A stretch of 64,000 bases of DNA from Bradymonas sediminis (lineage in GTDB: Bacteria > Myxococcota_A > Bradymonadia > Bradymonadales > Bradymonadaceae). Made by a program: the position numbers and the translations under genes. Below the pieces are notes generated by a model. That model was not told where the DNA came from, did not search any database, and saw nothing but the letters and a program-made list of their open reading frames with translations. Below, one piece after another: positions 43,843 to 52,309 of this stretch; position 1 is the stretch's first letter; each line of letters opens with the position of its first letter. Location of the stretch: positions 4,323,501-4,387,500 of the forward strand of contig NZ_CP030032.1 of the NCBI RefSeq assembly GCF_003258315.1, read 5' to 3'.

Positions 43843-44805
43843 TTAACCTTCCTCAACGATGGAGGCACCGGGGCAGTTAAGCGAGGAGATCCAGGCCGAC
43901 GACTCAACACTTGCGCCGGCGAAAGCTGCGCGCATCGCGTCGCGCACCGCCTCGGCGTCGGCCTGATTTTTAACCCACGCGAAAACGCTGGGGCCCGCGC
44001 CCGAGATCGAGCATCCCAACGCGCCATTACTCAGCGCCGCCTGGCGCACCTGGCTAAACCCGGGGATCAGCGGCGCGCGATGCGGCTCGATCAACAGATC
44101 CTGCAAGGAGTTACGAATCAACTCCGTGTCGCCCATAAAGCAACCCGACAGAAATCCGGCAAGATTCGCCGACTGCTGCACGAAGGTCGACAGCGGCAGG
44201 TCCTTTGGGATTACCTGACGCGCATTGCGGGTATCGATGCGATGCTCCGGATGCACGAGCACGCAGCAGATTTCGTCGGGAACCGGGATCTGCACGACGT
44301 CGATGGGCTCAAGCGAACGCGTCAGCGTCAGGCCGCCATAAAGGCTCGGCGTGACGTTATCGCCGTGCACATCGCCGCTGGCCACTGACTCGCCGAGCAG
44401 CGCGTAGCTCAGGATTTCGGTGCGCAATAATTTGCCCCCCACAAACGCATTGGCCGCGACGATCGCCGCGACCGCGGACGCCGCCGATCCGCCCATGCCG
44501 GAGCCCAGCGGAATGCCCTTGTCGATCTCAACGCGAAGCCCAAAGGGCAGCCCGAAGTCTGCCAAAAACTGCACCAGGCCGACCGTCGCGGTATTCTCGT
44601 CCGCCCCGCGCGGAAGATCGGTCACGACCCCGCGGATATCCGAGATCTCCACGCCCCGCTGCTCGGTGCGATGCAGCGTGACGGTGTCCCCGATGGTGTC
44701 GAGCGCAAACCCCAAGATATCAAAGCCAACTGCGACGTTTCCGACCGTCGCGGGAGCGAAGGCGGTCACCTTTTGGGGGATGTTTTGAGCTTCGGATGCG
44801 TGCAT
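43843..44805 (-). CDS. thrB: Homoserine kinase
   Basis: 320 residues. GHMP kinase with APATVGNVAVGFDILGFAL at the N-terminus, the ATP-binding IPLGSGMGGSAASAVAAI and the C-terminal GCSISGAGPSVFAW. It phosphorylates homoserine for threonine synthase. Between thrA (89-base gap) and thrC (6-base gap) in one operon. Confidence 0.95.
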   Translation of the reverse strand: MHASEAQNIPQKVTAFAPATVGNVAVGFDILGFALDTIGDTVTLHRTEQRGVEISDIRGVVTDLPRGADENTATVGLVQFLADFGLPFGLRVEIDKGIPLGSGMGGSAASAVAAIVAANAFVGGKLLRTEILSYALLGESVASGDVHGDNVTPSLYGGLTLTRSLEPIDVVQIPVPDEICCVLVHPEHRIDTRNARQVIPKDLPLSTFVQQSANLAGFLSGCFMGDTELIRNSLQDLLIEPHRAPLIPGFSQVRQAALSNGALGCSISGAGPSVFAWVKNQADAEAVRDAMRAAFAGASVESSAWISSLNCPGASIVEEG

Positions 44806-44894
44806 ATATCTTCTCTGCGATGGAACAAATCTGAGGCATTGAGGCCGAACTCCACAGGCTTCGGCCCCACCCTGGGAGGCGTCTATCCTCCGGC

Positions 44895-47387
44895 CTACAT
44901 CGGCGCGCCAACATAAGCCGCAAGCCTCAACAGGTCGGCAAAGATCCCGCCCGCCGTGACCCCCGGACCCGCGCCAGGGCCCTGCACGATCAACGGATTC
45001 TGGCTATAGCGTCGGGTACGGAACTCGACGATATTATCGGTTAGGTGAATCCTAGCAAAAGCGTGGTCTTTATCATATTCGCGAAGTTGGACCGTGGCCT
45101 TGCCCTCGCGGGTCACCGAGCCAACAAAGCGCAACACCTTGCCGGCGTCCCGCGCCTTTTGCAGGCGGCTGGCAAGCTCGGCGTCATAGGCGGGCACGGC
45201 CGCCATAAACTCCTCGGTGCTCCCCTTCTCGAGTCCCTCGGGCACCAGGCTCTCGACCTCAACATCCGAAAGCTCGATCGTCAGCCCCATCTCGCGGGCC
45301 AAGATCACGACCTTACGGGCGACATCCATGCCCGAGAGGTCCTCGCGCGGGTCCGGCTCGGTATAGCCAAGCTTCTTCGCCTCGCTCAAAATATGCGAAA
45401 ACGGTCGCTCGCCATTAAAGGCGTTGAATAGATAGGAAAGCGTGCCCGAAAAGATCCCCTCGATCTGGGTGATCTCGTCACCGGTCCTTATGAGATCGCG
45501 CAGCGTCTGCACGATCGGCAAGCCCGCGCCCACCGTGGTCTCGTAGAGGTGATATCGACCCGATGCCTTCAGGCGACGATAATACTCCATCGACGCCGTA
45601 TTGGCCTTCTTATTGGGCGTGATCACGTGAATGCCGCGCTCCATCCACTCGGCGTATTTGCCGGCGATCGCGTCGCTCGCCGTGCAGTCGATCAGCACCG
45701 CGTGGGGGTGATAATCGGTCTGGATATGGTCGACGAAGGCGTCGAGTTCGGCGTCGACGGCGTCGGCTTCAAGCACCTCGGCCCAATCCTCCAGCGCGAT
45801 ACGCCCTTCTTCGAGGAGCATCTTTCGATTGCCGATGATGCCACGCACGCGGATATCGATATGGTCGTTATCGCGGAGACGATCGACCTGCTCGGCCAGT
45901 TGATTAAGCAAGGTCGCGCCGACGTTGCCCGGCCCGATGATGCCGACCGACAGGGTTTGGTTCGACAGATAGAACCCGGAATGCGCCGCGCGAAGCGCGC
46001 GCGTGGCGTCTTTCTGGTCGACGACCACCGAGATATTTCGCTCCGAAGATCCCTGGGCGATCGCGCGAATATTGACGCCGGCCTTGCCCAGCGCGCCAAA
46101 GAAGGTCGCCGCCACGCCGGTGATGCCTGCCATCTTATCGCCGACCACGGCGAGGATGCTGCAATTCGGGGTGACCTCGACGGTCTGAATTTGCCCCTGG
46201 TGCAGCGCGGCGAAGAAGCCCTGGCGCACCGCGTCTTTGACGAGCATGGCCTGAGCCTGCGGGACCGCGAAGCAAATCGAGTGCTCGGAGCTTGCCTGCG
46301 AGATCATCGTGACCGACACGCCCGCCTCGCGCAGCACCCCGAAGAGCCGGTGCGCGATGCCCGGGACGCCGATCATGCCGGTGCCCTCGACGTTGACCAG
46401 CGCGACCTCGTCGACCGTGGCGAAGCCCTTCACGCTCGGCGCGGGTCCGCCCTCCACGACCTCTTCGGGCAGGTGAATGCGCGTACCCGCCAGCTCGGAG
46501 CGAAAGGTGTTGCGGATAAAGATCGGGATCGACTTCTTGACCGCCGGCGCCATCGTGCGCGGATGAATCACACCCGCGCCAAAATAAGCGAGCTCCATCG
46601 CCTCTTTATAGGAGAGCGCGTCGAGCACATGCGCGTCGGGGACCTGCCGCGGATTCGCGCTCATCACGCCATCGACGTCGGTCCAGATATGAATGGCCTG
46701 CGCGTCGAGCAGCGAGGCGAAGATCGACGCCGAGAAGTCACTGCCGTTTCGCCCCAGCGTGGTCGGAATCCCCTCGGGATTGGTGGCGATAAAGCCTGTA
46801 ATGACCAGATAATCGACATCGCGTGAGCCCATCCAGGCGCGCAATAGCTCGCCCGAGCGCTCCCAATCGATCTGCGGCCCCATCTCACCCGGCGACACGC
46901 GCAAGGCTTCGCGCGCGTCGAGCCAATCGACCGACACTTCCTGCGCGGCCAGCACCCCGCAGAGCACCTGGGCCGACCAGAGCTCGCCGTAGCCCGAGAT
47001 GAGCTCGACCACGGTCTCCGAGGCAGTCCCGAGCAGCCAAACCGCGCGCAGCACATCTTCGATATCGCGAAAATCATCTTTGAGCCGCGACTCCAACGCC
47101 AACGCCTTATCGGCCGGCAGCAGCGCCTCGATCAGCGCGAACTCATCTTCTTTTAGCGCGTCCAAGCGTCGCCGATAGGCGCTGTCACGCGCGCGCGCCA
47201 GATCAACCAGCTCGATCAAACGATTGGTGACGCCGCCCATCGCCGAGACCACGACCGCCTTTTTCGGCGCGGATTGCTGCTGAATGACCTCAGCGACCAG
47301 TCGATAGCGCTCGGCGTTGGCCAGCGATGAACCACCGAATTTATGAACAGCCCAATTCCCAACCGTCGCATTACTCACAGGCGTCAT
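44895..47387 (-). CDS. thrA: Bifunctional aspartokinase/homoserine dehydrogenase
   Basis: About 830 residues from the ATG at 47387 (alternative starts within a few codons are possible; the AAAAAGGG site abuts it). The aspartokinase part begins at HKFGGSSLAN, has GFIATNPEGIPTTLGRNGSD, and is followed by tandem ACT regulatory domains (EGTGMIGVPGIAHRLFGVL and SILAVVGDKMAGITGVAATF). The homoserine dehydrogenase part starts at VGIIGPGNVGATLLNQL and continues with IEGIFSGTLSYLFNAF and KKLGYTEPDPREDLSG. It catalyses the first and third steps from aspartate to threonine; feedback by threonine is expected from the ACT domains. First gene of thrABC. Confidence 0.95.
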   Translation of the reverse strand: MTPVSNATVGNWAVHKFGGSSLANAERYRLVAEVIQQQSAPKKAVVVSAMGGVTNRLIELVDLARARDSAYRRRLDALKEDEFALIEALLPADKALALESRLKDDFRDIEDVLRAVWLLGTASETVVELISGYGELWSAQVLCGVLAAQEVSVDWLDAREALRVSPGEMGPQIDWERSGELLRAWMGSRDVDYLVITGFIATNPEGIPTTLGRNGSDFSASIFASLLDAQAIHIWTDVDGVMSANPRQVPDAHVLDALSYKEAMELAYFGAGVIHPRTMAPAVKKSIPIFIRNTFRSELAGTRIHLPEEVVEGGPAPSVKGFATVDEVALVNVEGTGMIGVPGIAHRLFGVLREAGVSVTMISQASSEHSICFAVPQAQAMLVKDAVRQGFFAALHQGQIQTVEVTPNCSILAVVGDKMAGITGVAATFFGALGKAGVNIRAIAQGSSERNISVVVDQKDATRALRAAHSGFYLSNQTLSVGIIGPGNVGATLLNQLAEQVDRLRDNDHIDIRVRGIIGNRKMLLEEGRIALEDWAEVLEADAVDAELDAFVDHIQTDYHPHAVLIDCTASDAIAGKYAEWMERGIHVITPNKKANTASMEYYRRLKASGRYHLYETTVGAGLPIVQTLRDLIRTGDEITQIEGIFSGTLSYLFNAFNGERPFSHILSEAKKLGYTEPDPREDLSGMDVARKVVILAREMGLTIELSDVEVESLVPEGLEKGSTEEFMAAVPAYDAELASRLQKARDAGKVLRFVGSVTREGKATVQLREYDKDHAFARIHLTDNIVEFRTRRYSQNPLIVQGPGAGPGVTAGGIFADLLRLAAYVGAPM

Positions 47388-47414
47388 CCCTTTTTCTAAT
47401 CCGCACAATTACTT

Positions 47415-47508
47415 AAAAAAATCGCTGCATCATAATCACTTACATAATGCAGATACAAATGCAGGATTTACGGGTCGAAAACAACTGTTTACGCCCATAA
47501 ATCCTGCA
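47415..47508 (-). terminator. Hairpins between ssb and thrA (ssb terminator or thr leader)
   Basis: On the minus strand, TGCAGGATTTA (47498-47508) pairs with TAAATCCTGCA (47460-47470); then CTGCAT...ATGCAG (47452-47425) is followed by CGATTTTTTT. The second is a plausible intrinsic terminator, 28 bases before thrA. A 20-codon frame (MGVNSCFRPVNPAFVSALCK) overlaps both hairpins but has no run of Thr or Ile codons, so classical thr attenuation is not supported. Confidence 0.5.
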
Positions 47509-47530
47509 CTACTTTTAAGACAATCGAGTT

Positions 47531-47980
47531 TTAGAACGGAATCTCGTCGTCGTTAAACGATTGGTCGTAATTGCTCTCGACCTGCGGCCGCTCCTGGGTA
47601 TAACCGCCCCCGCCGCTGCTGCTGCCGCTGTCAGAGTAGTCTCCGCCGCCGCTGCCGCCAGACAAGAAGGTCACGTTCGAGGCGACGATCTCGGTGGTAT
47701 AGCGCTTATTGCCGTCCTTATCCTGCCACTCGTTGGTCTGGATGCGACCTTCAACAAAGATCTGACGCCCCTTTTTGAGGTATTTTTGGCAGTTCTCGGC
47801 AGTCTTGCCGAAGACCACGACGCGATGCCACTCGGTGCGCTCTTGGCGCTGGCCACTCTTATCGGTCCACTTCTCGTTGGTGGCGATGCGAAGGTTCCCC
47901 ACGGCCGTGCCGGACTGGGTAAAACGAACTTCGGGATCAGCGCCGAGGTTTCCGATAATCATGGCTTTATTTAAACTCAT
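47531..47980 (-). CDS. ssb: Single-stranded DNA-binding protein
   Basis: 149 residues, ATG with AAAAGGAGAG upstream. OB-fold with [17 protein letters not shown] at the start, [20 protein letters not shown] and [12 protein letters not shown]; then a Gly/Ser-rich linker and the acidic partner-binding tail NDDEIPF. Coats ssDNA in replication and repair. Encoded alone between thrA and a divergent promoter region. Confidence 0.97.
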   Translation of the reverse strand: MSLNKAMIIGNLGADPEVRFTQSGTAVGNLRIATNEKWTDKSGQRQERTEWHRVVVFGKTAENCQKYLKKGRQIFVEGRIQTNEWQDKDGNKRYTTEIVASNVTFLSGGSGGGDYSDSGSSSGGGGYTQERPQVESNYDQSFNDDEIPF

Positions 47981-48388
47981 TTCTCTCTCCTTTTGGTGCC
48001 GTGAGGCTCAACCACACGGTGCAAGTCGAATTTGGTGCGAACAATTATAACGCGCCCATCCTAAATAGCAATAACGACTGAACAAATGTCCGGGCGCTCA
48101 GGTTTATTCCAAGGGCACAAACTTTTTTACCTTTGGCCGCCTCCCGATATCGGTGCTACGACCGCGCTGCTACACAATGCCCTCATATATGTTTTCGGCA
48201 AGAAGGCTAAATTTGTTGCGATTCTTTTCGCATATATTTACGCCACCCCGCCGGGGATGGCATTAAAAGAGGGTCGCGGGAAGAAATAAATTCACCGCGC
48301 TGTTGCAGGGTCGACGTCTTGGCGCTCGCCTCGTACTATTTTTTAAGCGTTTTAGCAGTAAAAATTAACCTCTCGATGAGCGCAAAAA
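47981..48388. promoter_or_regulatory. Divergent gap between ssb and the TPR-dynamin gene
   Basis: 408 AT-rich bases. An open frame at 48086-48289 encodes a hydrophobic 67-residue peptide but has no ribosome binding site or coding bias, so I do not call it. Promoters of both neighbours presumably lie here. Confidence 0.5.
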
Positions 48389-51300
48389 ATGTCCTTCTTT
48401 GACAAAATTGGCCTCGATAAAATCGGTCTCGATACACTCGGAGAGCGCGTCGGCGGTTTCTTCGACGAGGTATTTTTACCCGAAGAAGTCCTCCAATCAC
48501 TGCAAAACGCGATGCGGGCGATGGAGCGCGGCGAATATCAGGCAGCGCTAAAGATCCTATATCGCATCCACGCTCAGGATTCGAGCATCGACCGGGTTCA
48601 TCACCTCATCGGGCTCTGTCATTTTCACCTGGGAGAATTGGGCAAGGCGCTCACCGCGTTTGAGCGCGGGCTCACGGCGCGCGCAGACGCGCTCGGTCAC
48701 CTCTACGCCGCGCGCTGCGCCGAGGAGTTGGCGAGCGCGAAATACGCGCCGGACCCCGCCGGCGGCGGCGACGTGGCGCTGAGCGCGGCGCAGCGATCGC
48801 AATATTTGCACCAGGCCGAGAACCACTTTCGACGCGGACTCGAGGGGGGCGGAAAAGAAGACGTCAACTTCGATCTTCTCTTCGGCCTGGGGCGCATTTA
48901 CCTCGCCCGAGGGCGCGCCGACCGCGCGGAGCGTGAGCTGCGAAAGGCCACCCGAGCCCGCCCGGAGCGCCCCGAAGCCACGCTGAGCCTCGCGCGTGCC
49001 CTCATCGAGCGCGCGAAGCTCGACGAAGCCCGCGTGGTCCTCGATTCCCCGGCGGTGCGCGACTTCGGCGCAGCGGCGGCGCTGCTTCGCGCCGAATTAG
49101 AAGAAGCTTCGGGCGACCTCCGCGCGGCGCAGGCAGCCTACGAGGCGACGGTCATCGCCATCGAGCAGGGCCCCGCAGCGAAAGAAGAAGCGCGCGACAT
49201 TCTAGAGATTGGCGCCGAGGTGAATATTCAGCTCGCGCTGATCGGCGCGGCGCGCACCAGCATGGTGCTTGGCGACGCGAGCCGGGCAAATCGCTATCTT
49301 TTACAGGCACTTACCGCCGGCGACGCTGCTGAAATGGCCGAGATCCATCTTCTGCTGGGCGACACCAACGCCGCGATCCAAAACGATTCTCGGGCGATGG
49401 AATGCTACCAAACCGCGCTCGATCTCAAGGACGCGTCGCCGCAGATCCAGACCCGCGCGCATATGGGGATGGGGCAAATCTTGCTGCGCAGCGACCTCGA
49501 CCACGCCGACAATGTGCGGCGCAATCAATACGCGCGGATGCACTTTCAGGCCGCGCTCGACCATATCCCCTTCGACTCACCCACCGCCCGCGAAGCCCAG
49601 CAGGGCTTGGCTCGCGCCTACCTAAATGACGGCGATATCAGCAGCGCGCGTCGCCTCATCGACGCCGCGATCCGCCAGAGTGATGCGCCCAGCCAGGCGA
49701 TGCTCTTCTTGCTCGGCCAGGTCGCGCTGGCATCCGGTGACGCGGCCGAGGCGGTGGTCGCCTTCCAGGAGGCCTCGCGCTCCGAGCAATCCGCCAACGC
49801 GCGCCAAAAACAAGCGATCGACGCCGCCCTTCAACGCGCGCTCAAGCGCATGACCTTTGATTGGCAATTGCCCGAGGCGATTGAGCACTCGGGCGCGCTC
49901 AGCGAGGTGCTGCGCCAGGTGCGCGAATTTGTGACGGCCGACCGGCGCACCCTCGAGTTTGCGCCCAAAGTTCAGCAGCTTATCGAAGACCTGGACGCGC
50001 CGCTTTCCATCGCGCTGGTCGGCGAATTCAACGCGGGTAAGTCCACGATTTTAAACGCTTTAATCGGCGAGGAGGTCGTGCCAATGGGCGTGCTGCCGAC
50101 GACGGCGCATCTGGGGATCGTGCAATACGGGCCGCGCAAATCCGCCCGCATCGTGCAGCGCGACGGGCGCATCCAGGAGGCCAATCTGGCCGAAGTCAAA
50201 GCCCAGATGAAGCAAAACTCCCATGAGATCGCGCATCTCGAATTTCTATACCCGCACCCGGCGCTTCGCTCGGTCGAGTTCTGGGATACGCCCGGATTTA
50301 ACGCCCTCGACGACGCGCACGAAGAAGCGGCGAGCCGCGCGCTTGGCAACGCCGACGCGCTTTTGTGGGTGCTCGACGCCAACCAGGCGCTCTCACAGTC
50401 CGAATTCGACCAGATCGACGCGATCCCGGACGGCAAAGATCGGCTCCTCGTTTTGCTCAATAAGATCGACCGATTTGGCGGCCCAGAGGCGCGCGCGGCG
50501 TCGGTCGAAGAATTGCTCGACTATGTCGAAGAGAACGCCGGCGAGCGCATGGCGGGTTGCTTCCCGATCAGCGGAAGAGAAGCCTTCGCTCTGCGCGTGG
50601 ACACCACCGATGAAGAGCGATCGGCCAAGGAAAAGGCGTTAGAAAACAGCGGCTTCCCGGCCTTCAAAGCCTTTTTGGAGTCCCAGATTATCGAGCGTTC
50701 TTCCTATATCAAGACGCTCGAGGTGACGCGTAAATTGGCCGCCCTTCTCGAAGACATCGCCGCCTCACAACATACGCTTAGCCAAAATTACGCGGCCCTC
50801 GACACCGAGAGCACTGCCCTCGAAAATTGGCTGGCCGAATTGCATCAGAAACACCCCGAAGAGCGCGCAAAATCGGAGTCGCGCGCCCTTGAGGATCGCT
50901 TCGATTTCGTCCTCACCGGGCTGGAGCGCGAGATCAGCGAGGCGCTGCGCTCGCAGACCAATTTCCTCGCGCGCGCGGCCCTCACCCGAAAATCCTTGTC
51001 GGACGAGGACCGCGACTTTATCCTCGAATTGCTCGCCGAGCGGGTCGAGGATATCTTGAGTCGCTCGCGCCAGCAGGTGCTGGCCGATGTCGATGCGATC
51101 GAGGGGCGCATCGCCCAGGAGATCGGGACGATTATCGCCCAACTTCCACTGGTCGACGCGCGCGCGATGAAGCGGCGCCTGGAGGGCTTCTTCGACGAGA
51201 CGCGCGTGCTAAAATTGTTGCTCGGCGAGCGCGTCTTTGGGCAATTGAGCGCCCAGACCGCCGGGCGCATCGACGCGGCGGGGCGCAGCGCCCTCGACGA

Positions 51301-51538
51301 GATTCGCGGCGGGGCCGATGGCGCCCCGATCTGGAAGCGCGCGCTGCGCCGCCTCTTGCCCGATGCCCGCGGCCACCTCACCACCGAACTCGCAAGGTGG
51401 TATGAGGAATTTTTCCTTGCCGCCCAACGCTTTTCAGATAGTGTGCAGCGCGACCTTCATCTGCTCAAATTAGAGTCGGATTATCGCTTTGACGTCTCGC
51501 TGCCGGCTCAATTTCTCCAGAAACAATTGAATTCATGA
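48389..51538 (+). CDS. TPR-dynamin fusion: large GTPase with N-terminal TPR array
   Basis: 1049 residues. The N-terminal half (about 30-490) is a tandem TPR solenoid (e.g. VHHLIGLCHFHLGELGKALTA, LFGLGRIYLARGRADRAEREL, AEIHLLLGDTNAAI). The GTPase domain follows: P-loop GEFNAGKST (545-553), TT switch (PTTAHLG), WDTPGFN (Asp633), LLNKID (691-694). Then about 300 residues of helical stalk. No clear transmembrane helix, so membrane contact would be peripheral. Dynamin-like GTPase domains of this GEFNAGKST type are membrane-remodelling; the TPR half is an unusual adaptor. Its stop overlaps the start of the lipoprotein gene (ATGA), implying translational coupling. A second dynamin-like gene lies at 30-32 kb. 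Confidence 0.9.
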   Translation: MSFFDKIGLDKIGLDTLGERVGGFFDEVFLPEEVLQSLQNAMRAMERGEYQAALKILYRIHAQDSSIDRVHHLIGLCHFHLGELGKALTAFERGLTARADALGHLYAARCAEELASAKYAPDPAGGGDVALSAAQRSQYLHQAENHFRRGLEGGGKEDVNFDLLFGLGRIYLARGRADRAERELRKATRARPERPEATLSLARALIERAKLDEARVVLDSPAVRDFGAAAALLRAELEEASGDLRAAQAAYEATVIAIEQGPAAKEEARDILEIGAEVNIQLALIGAARTSMVLGDASRANRYLLQALTAGDAAEMAEIHLLLGDTNAAIQNDSRAMECYQTALDLKDASPQIQTRAHMGMGQILLRSDLDHADNVRRNQYARMHFQAALDHIPFDSPTAREAQQGLARAYLNDGDISSARRLIDAAIRQSDAPSQAMLFLLGQVALASGDAAEAVVAFQEASRSEQSANARQKQAIDAALQRALKRMTFDWQLPEAIEHSGALSEVLRQVREFVTADRRTLEFAPKVQQLIEDLDAPLSIALVGEFNAGKSTILNALIGEEVVPMGVLPTTAHLGIVQYGPRKSARIVQRDGRIQEANLAEVKAQMKQNSHEIAHLEFLYPHPALRSVEFWDTPGFNALDDAHEEAASRALGNADALLWVLDANQALSQSEFDQIDAIPDGKDRLLVLLNKIDRFGGPEARAASVEELLDYVEENAGERMAGCFPISGREAFALRVDTTDEERSAKEKALENSGFPAFKAFLESQIIERSSYIKTLEVTRKLAALLEDIAASQHTLSQNYAALDTESTALENWLAELHQKHPEERAKSESRALEDRFDFVLTGLEREISEALRSQTNFLARAALTRKSLSDEDRDFILELLAERVEDILSRSRQQVLADVDAIEGRIAQEIGTIIAQLPLVDARAMKRRLEGFFDETRVLKLLLGERVFGQLSAQTAGRIDAAGRSALDEIRGGADGAPIWKRALRRLLPDARGHLTTELARWYEEFFLAAQRFSDSVQRDLHLLKLESDYRFDVSLPAQFLQKQLNS

Positions 51539-52269
51539 TGACATCGACGCGCTCAAAACTACTCATTGCAACCTGCACCCTGCTCTGCATCGCCGCGCTG
51601 AGCGGCTGCGACCCGAAGTCGTCGGAGTCGAACGCCGACGCGTCCGAGCCGACCGATATCTCCAGCACCGATAGCGGGTCGTCCGAGAAGGCCGAGGCCG
51701 CGCCCCAAAGCGAAGATCAATCAGGCTCCGCGCGCCCCAGCGCGACCTCTCCGAATGGCGCCGAAGTCGCGCTTGAGCCGCCGCTAGAGATCGCCGGGAT
51801 GCTCCAAAGCGAAGATCTCAAGGCGCTCAACGCCGGTGAAATCTCCAGCGAAAAGCTCGCCGGCAAGGCCGCTACGCCGACCTATAACTCCGTGCGCCTC
51901 TTCCCGAAAAAGGGCTCATCCTACGGCGTCGGCATGCAGGTTTGGAAATTCGAGGACGATAGCAAGGCGGTCGATTTTGTGGCGCACATGCGCCCGCAAT
52001 ACCTCGGCGTCGAGGACGCGCCGGCCGACGCTCCCACGCCCGGCGAACGCGCGTTTGTCGCGTCGCGCGCGGGCATCCAAAACTACGTCTTCGCCCCCAA
52101 AGATGGGGCCCATCACGTGTTCGCCCTCTCCTGCAGCGACGACTTCTGCAAGGGCGGGTGGTCCGACCTCAAGACCCTCGCCAGCACCGTTGAAAAGCGC
52201 GTAATTGGCGAGAAAGTCGAGCCGAAAAAAGAGCTTAAGAAAGACGCAAAAAAGGCCGCGAAGAAATAA
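51535..52269 (+). CDS. Lipoprotein coupled to the TPR-dynamin gene
   Basis: 244 residues starting at the ATG that overlaps the TPR-dynamin stop by four bases. Lipobox LSGCDP (Cys25) after a short signal peptide; then a Ser/Glu/Ala-rich linker of about 70 residues. The globular part contains YNSVRLFPKKGSSYGVGMQVWKFED (in parts) and a CSDDFCKGG cysteine pair. Ends with a Lys-rich tail. Envelope location; no recognised family. Coupling suggests it works with the dynamin-like protein, perhaps as its envelope-side partner. Confidence 0.8.
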   Translation: MMTSTRSKLLIATCTLLCIAALSGCDPKSSESNADASEPTDISSTDSGSSEKAEAAPQSEDQSGSARPSATSPNGAEVALEPPLEIAGMLQSEDLKALNAGEISSEKLAGKAATPTYNSVRLFPKKGSSYGVGMQVWKFEDDSKAVDFVAHMRPQYLGVEDAPADAPTPGERAFVASRAGIQNYVFAPKDGAHHVFALSCSDDFCKGGWSDLKTLASTVEKRVIGEKVEPKKELKKDAKKAAKK

Positions 52270-52309
52270 TCCTCGCGGCCTGCAATCGGCGTCGCTTCAA
52301 GCGCGGCGC

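Noticed and set aside
48086-48289. 67-codon hydrophobic frame upstream of the TPR-dynamin gene
   Set aside because: AT-rich gap, no ribosome binding site, codon use unlike the genes around it.
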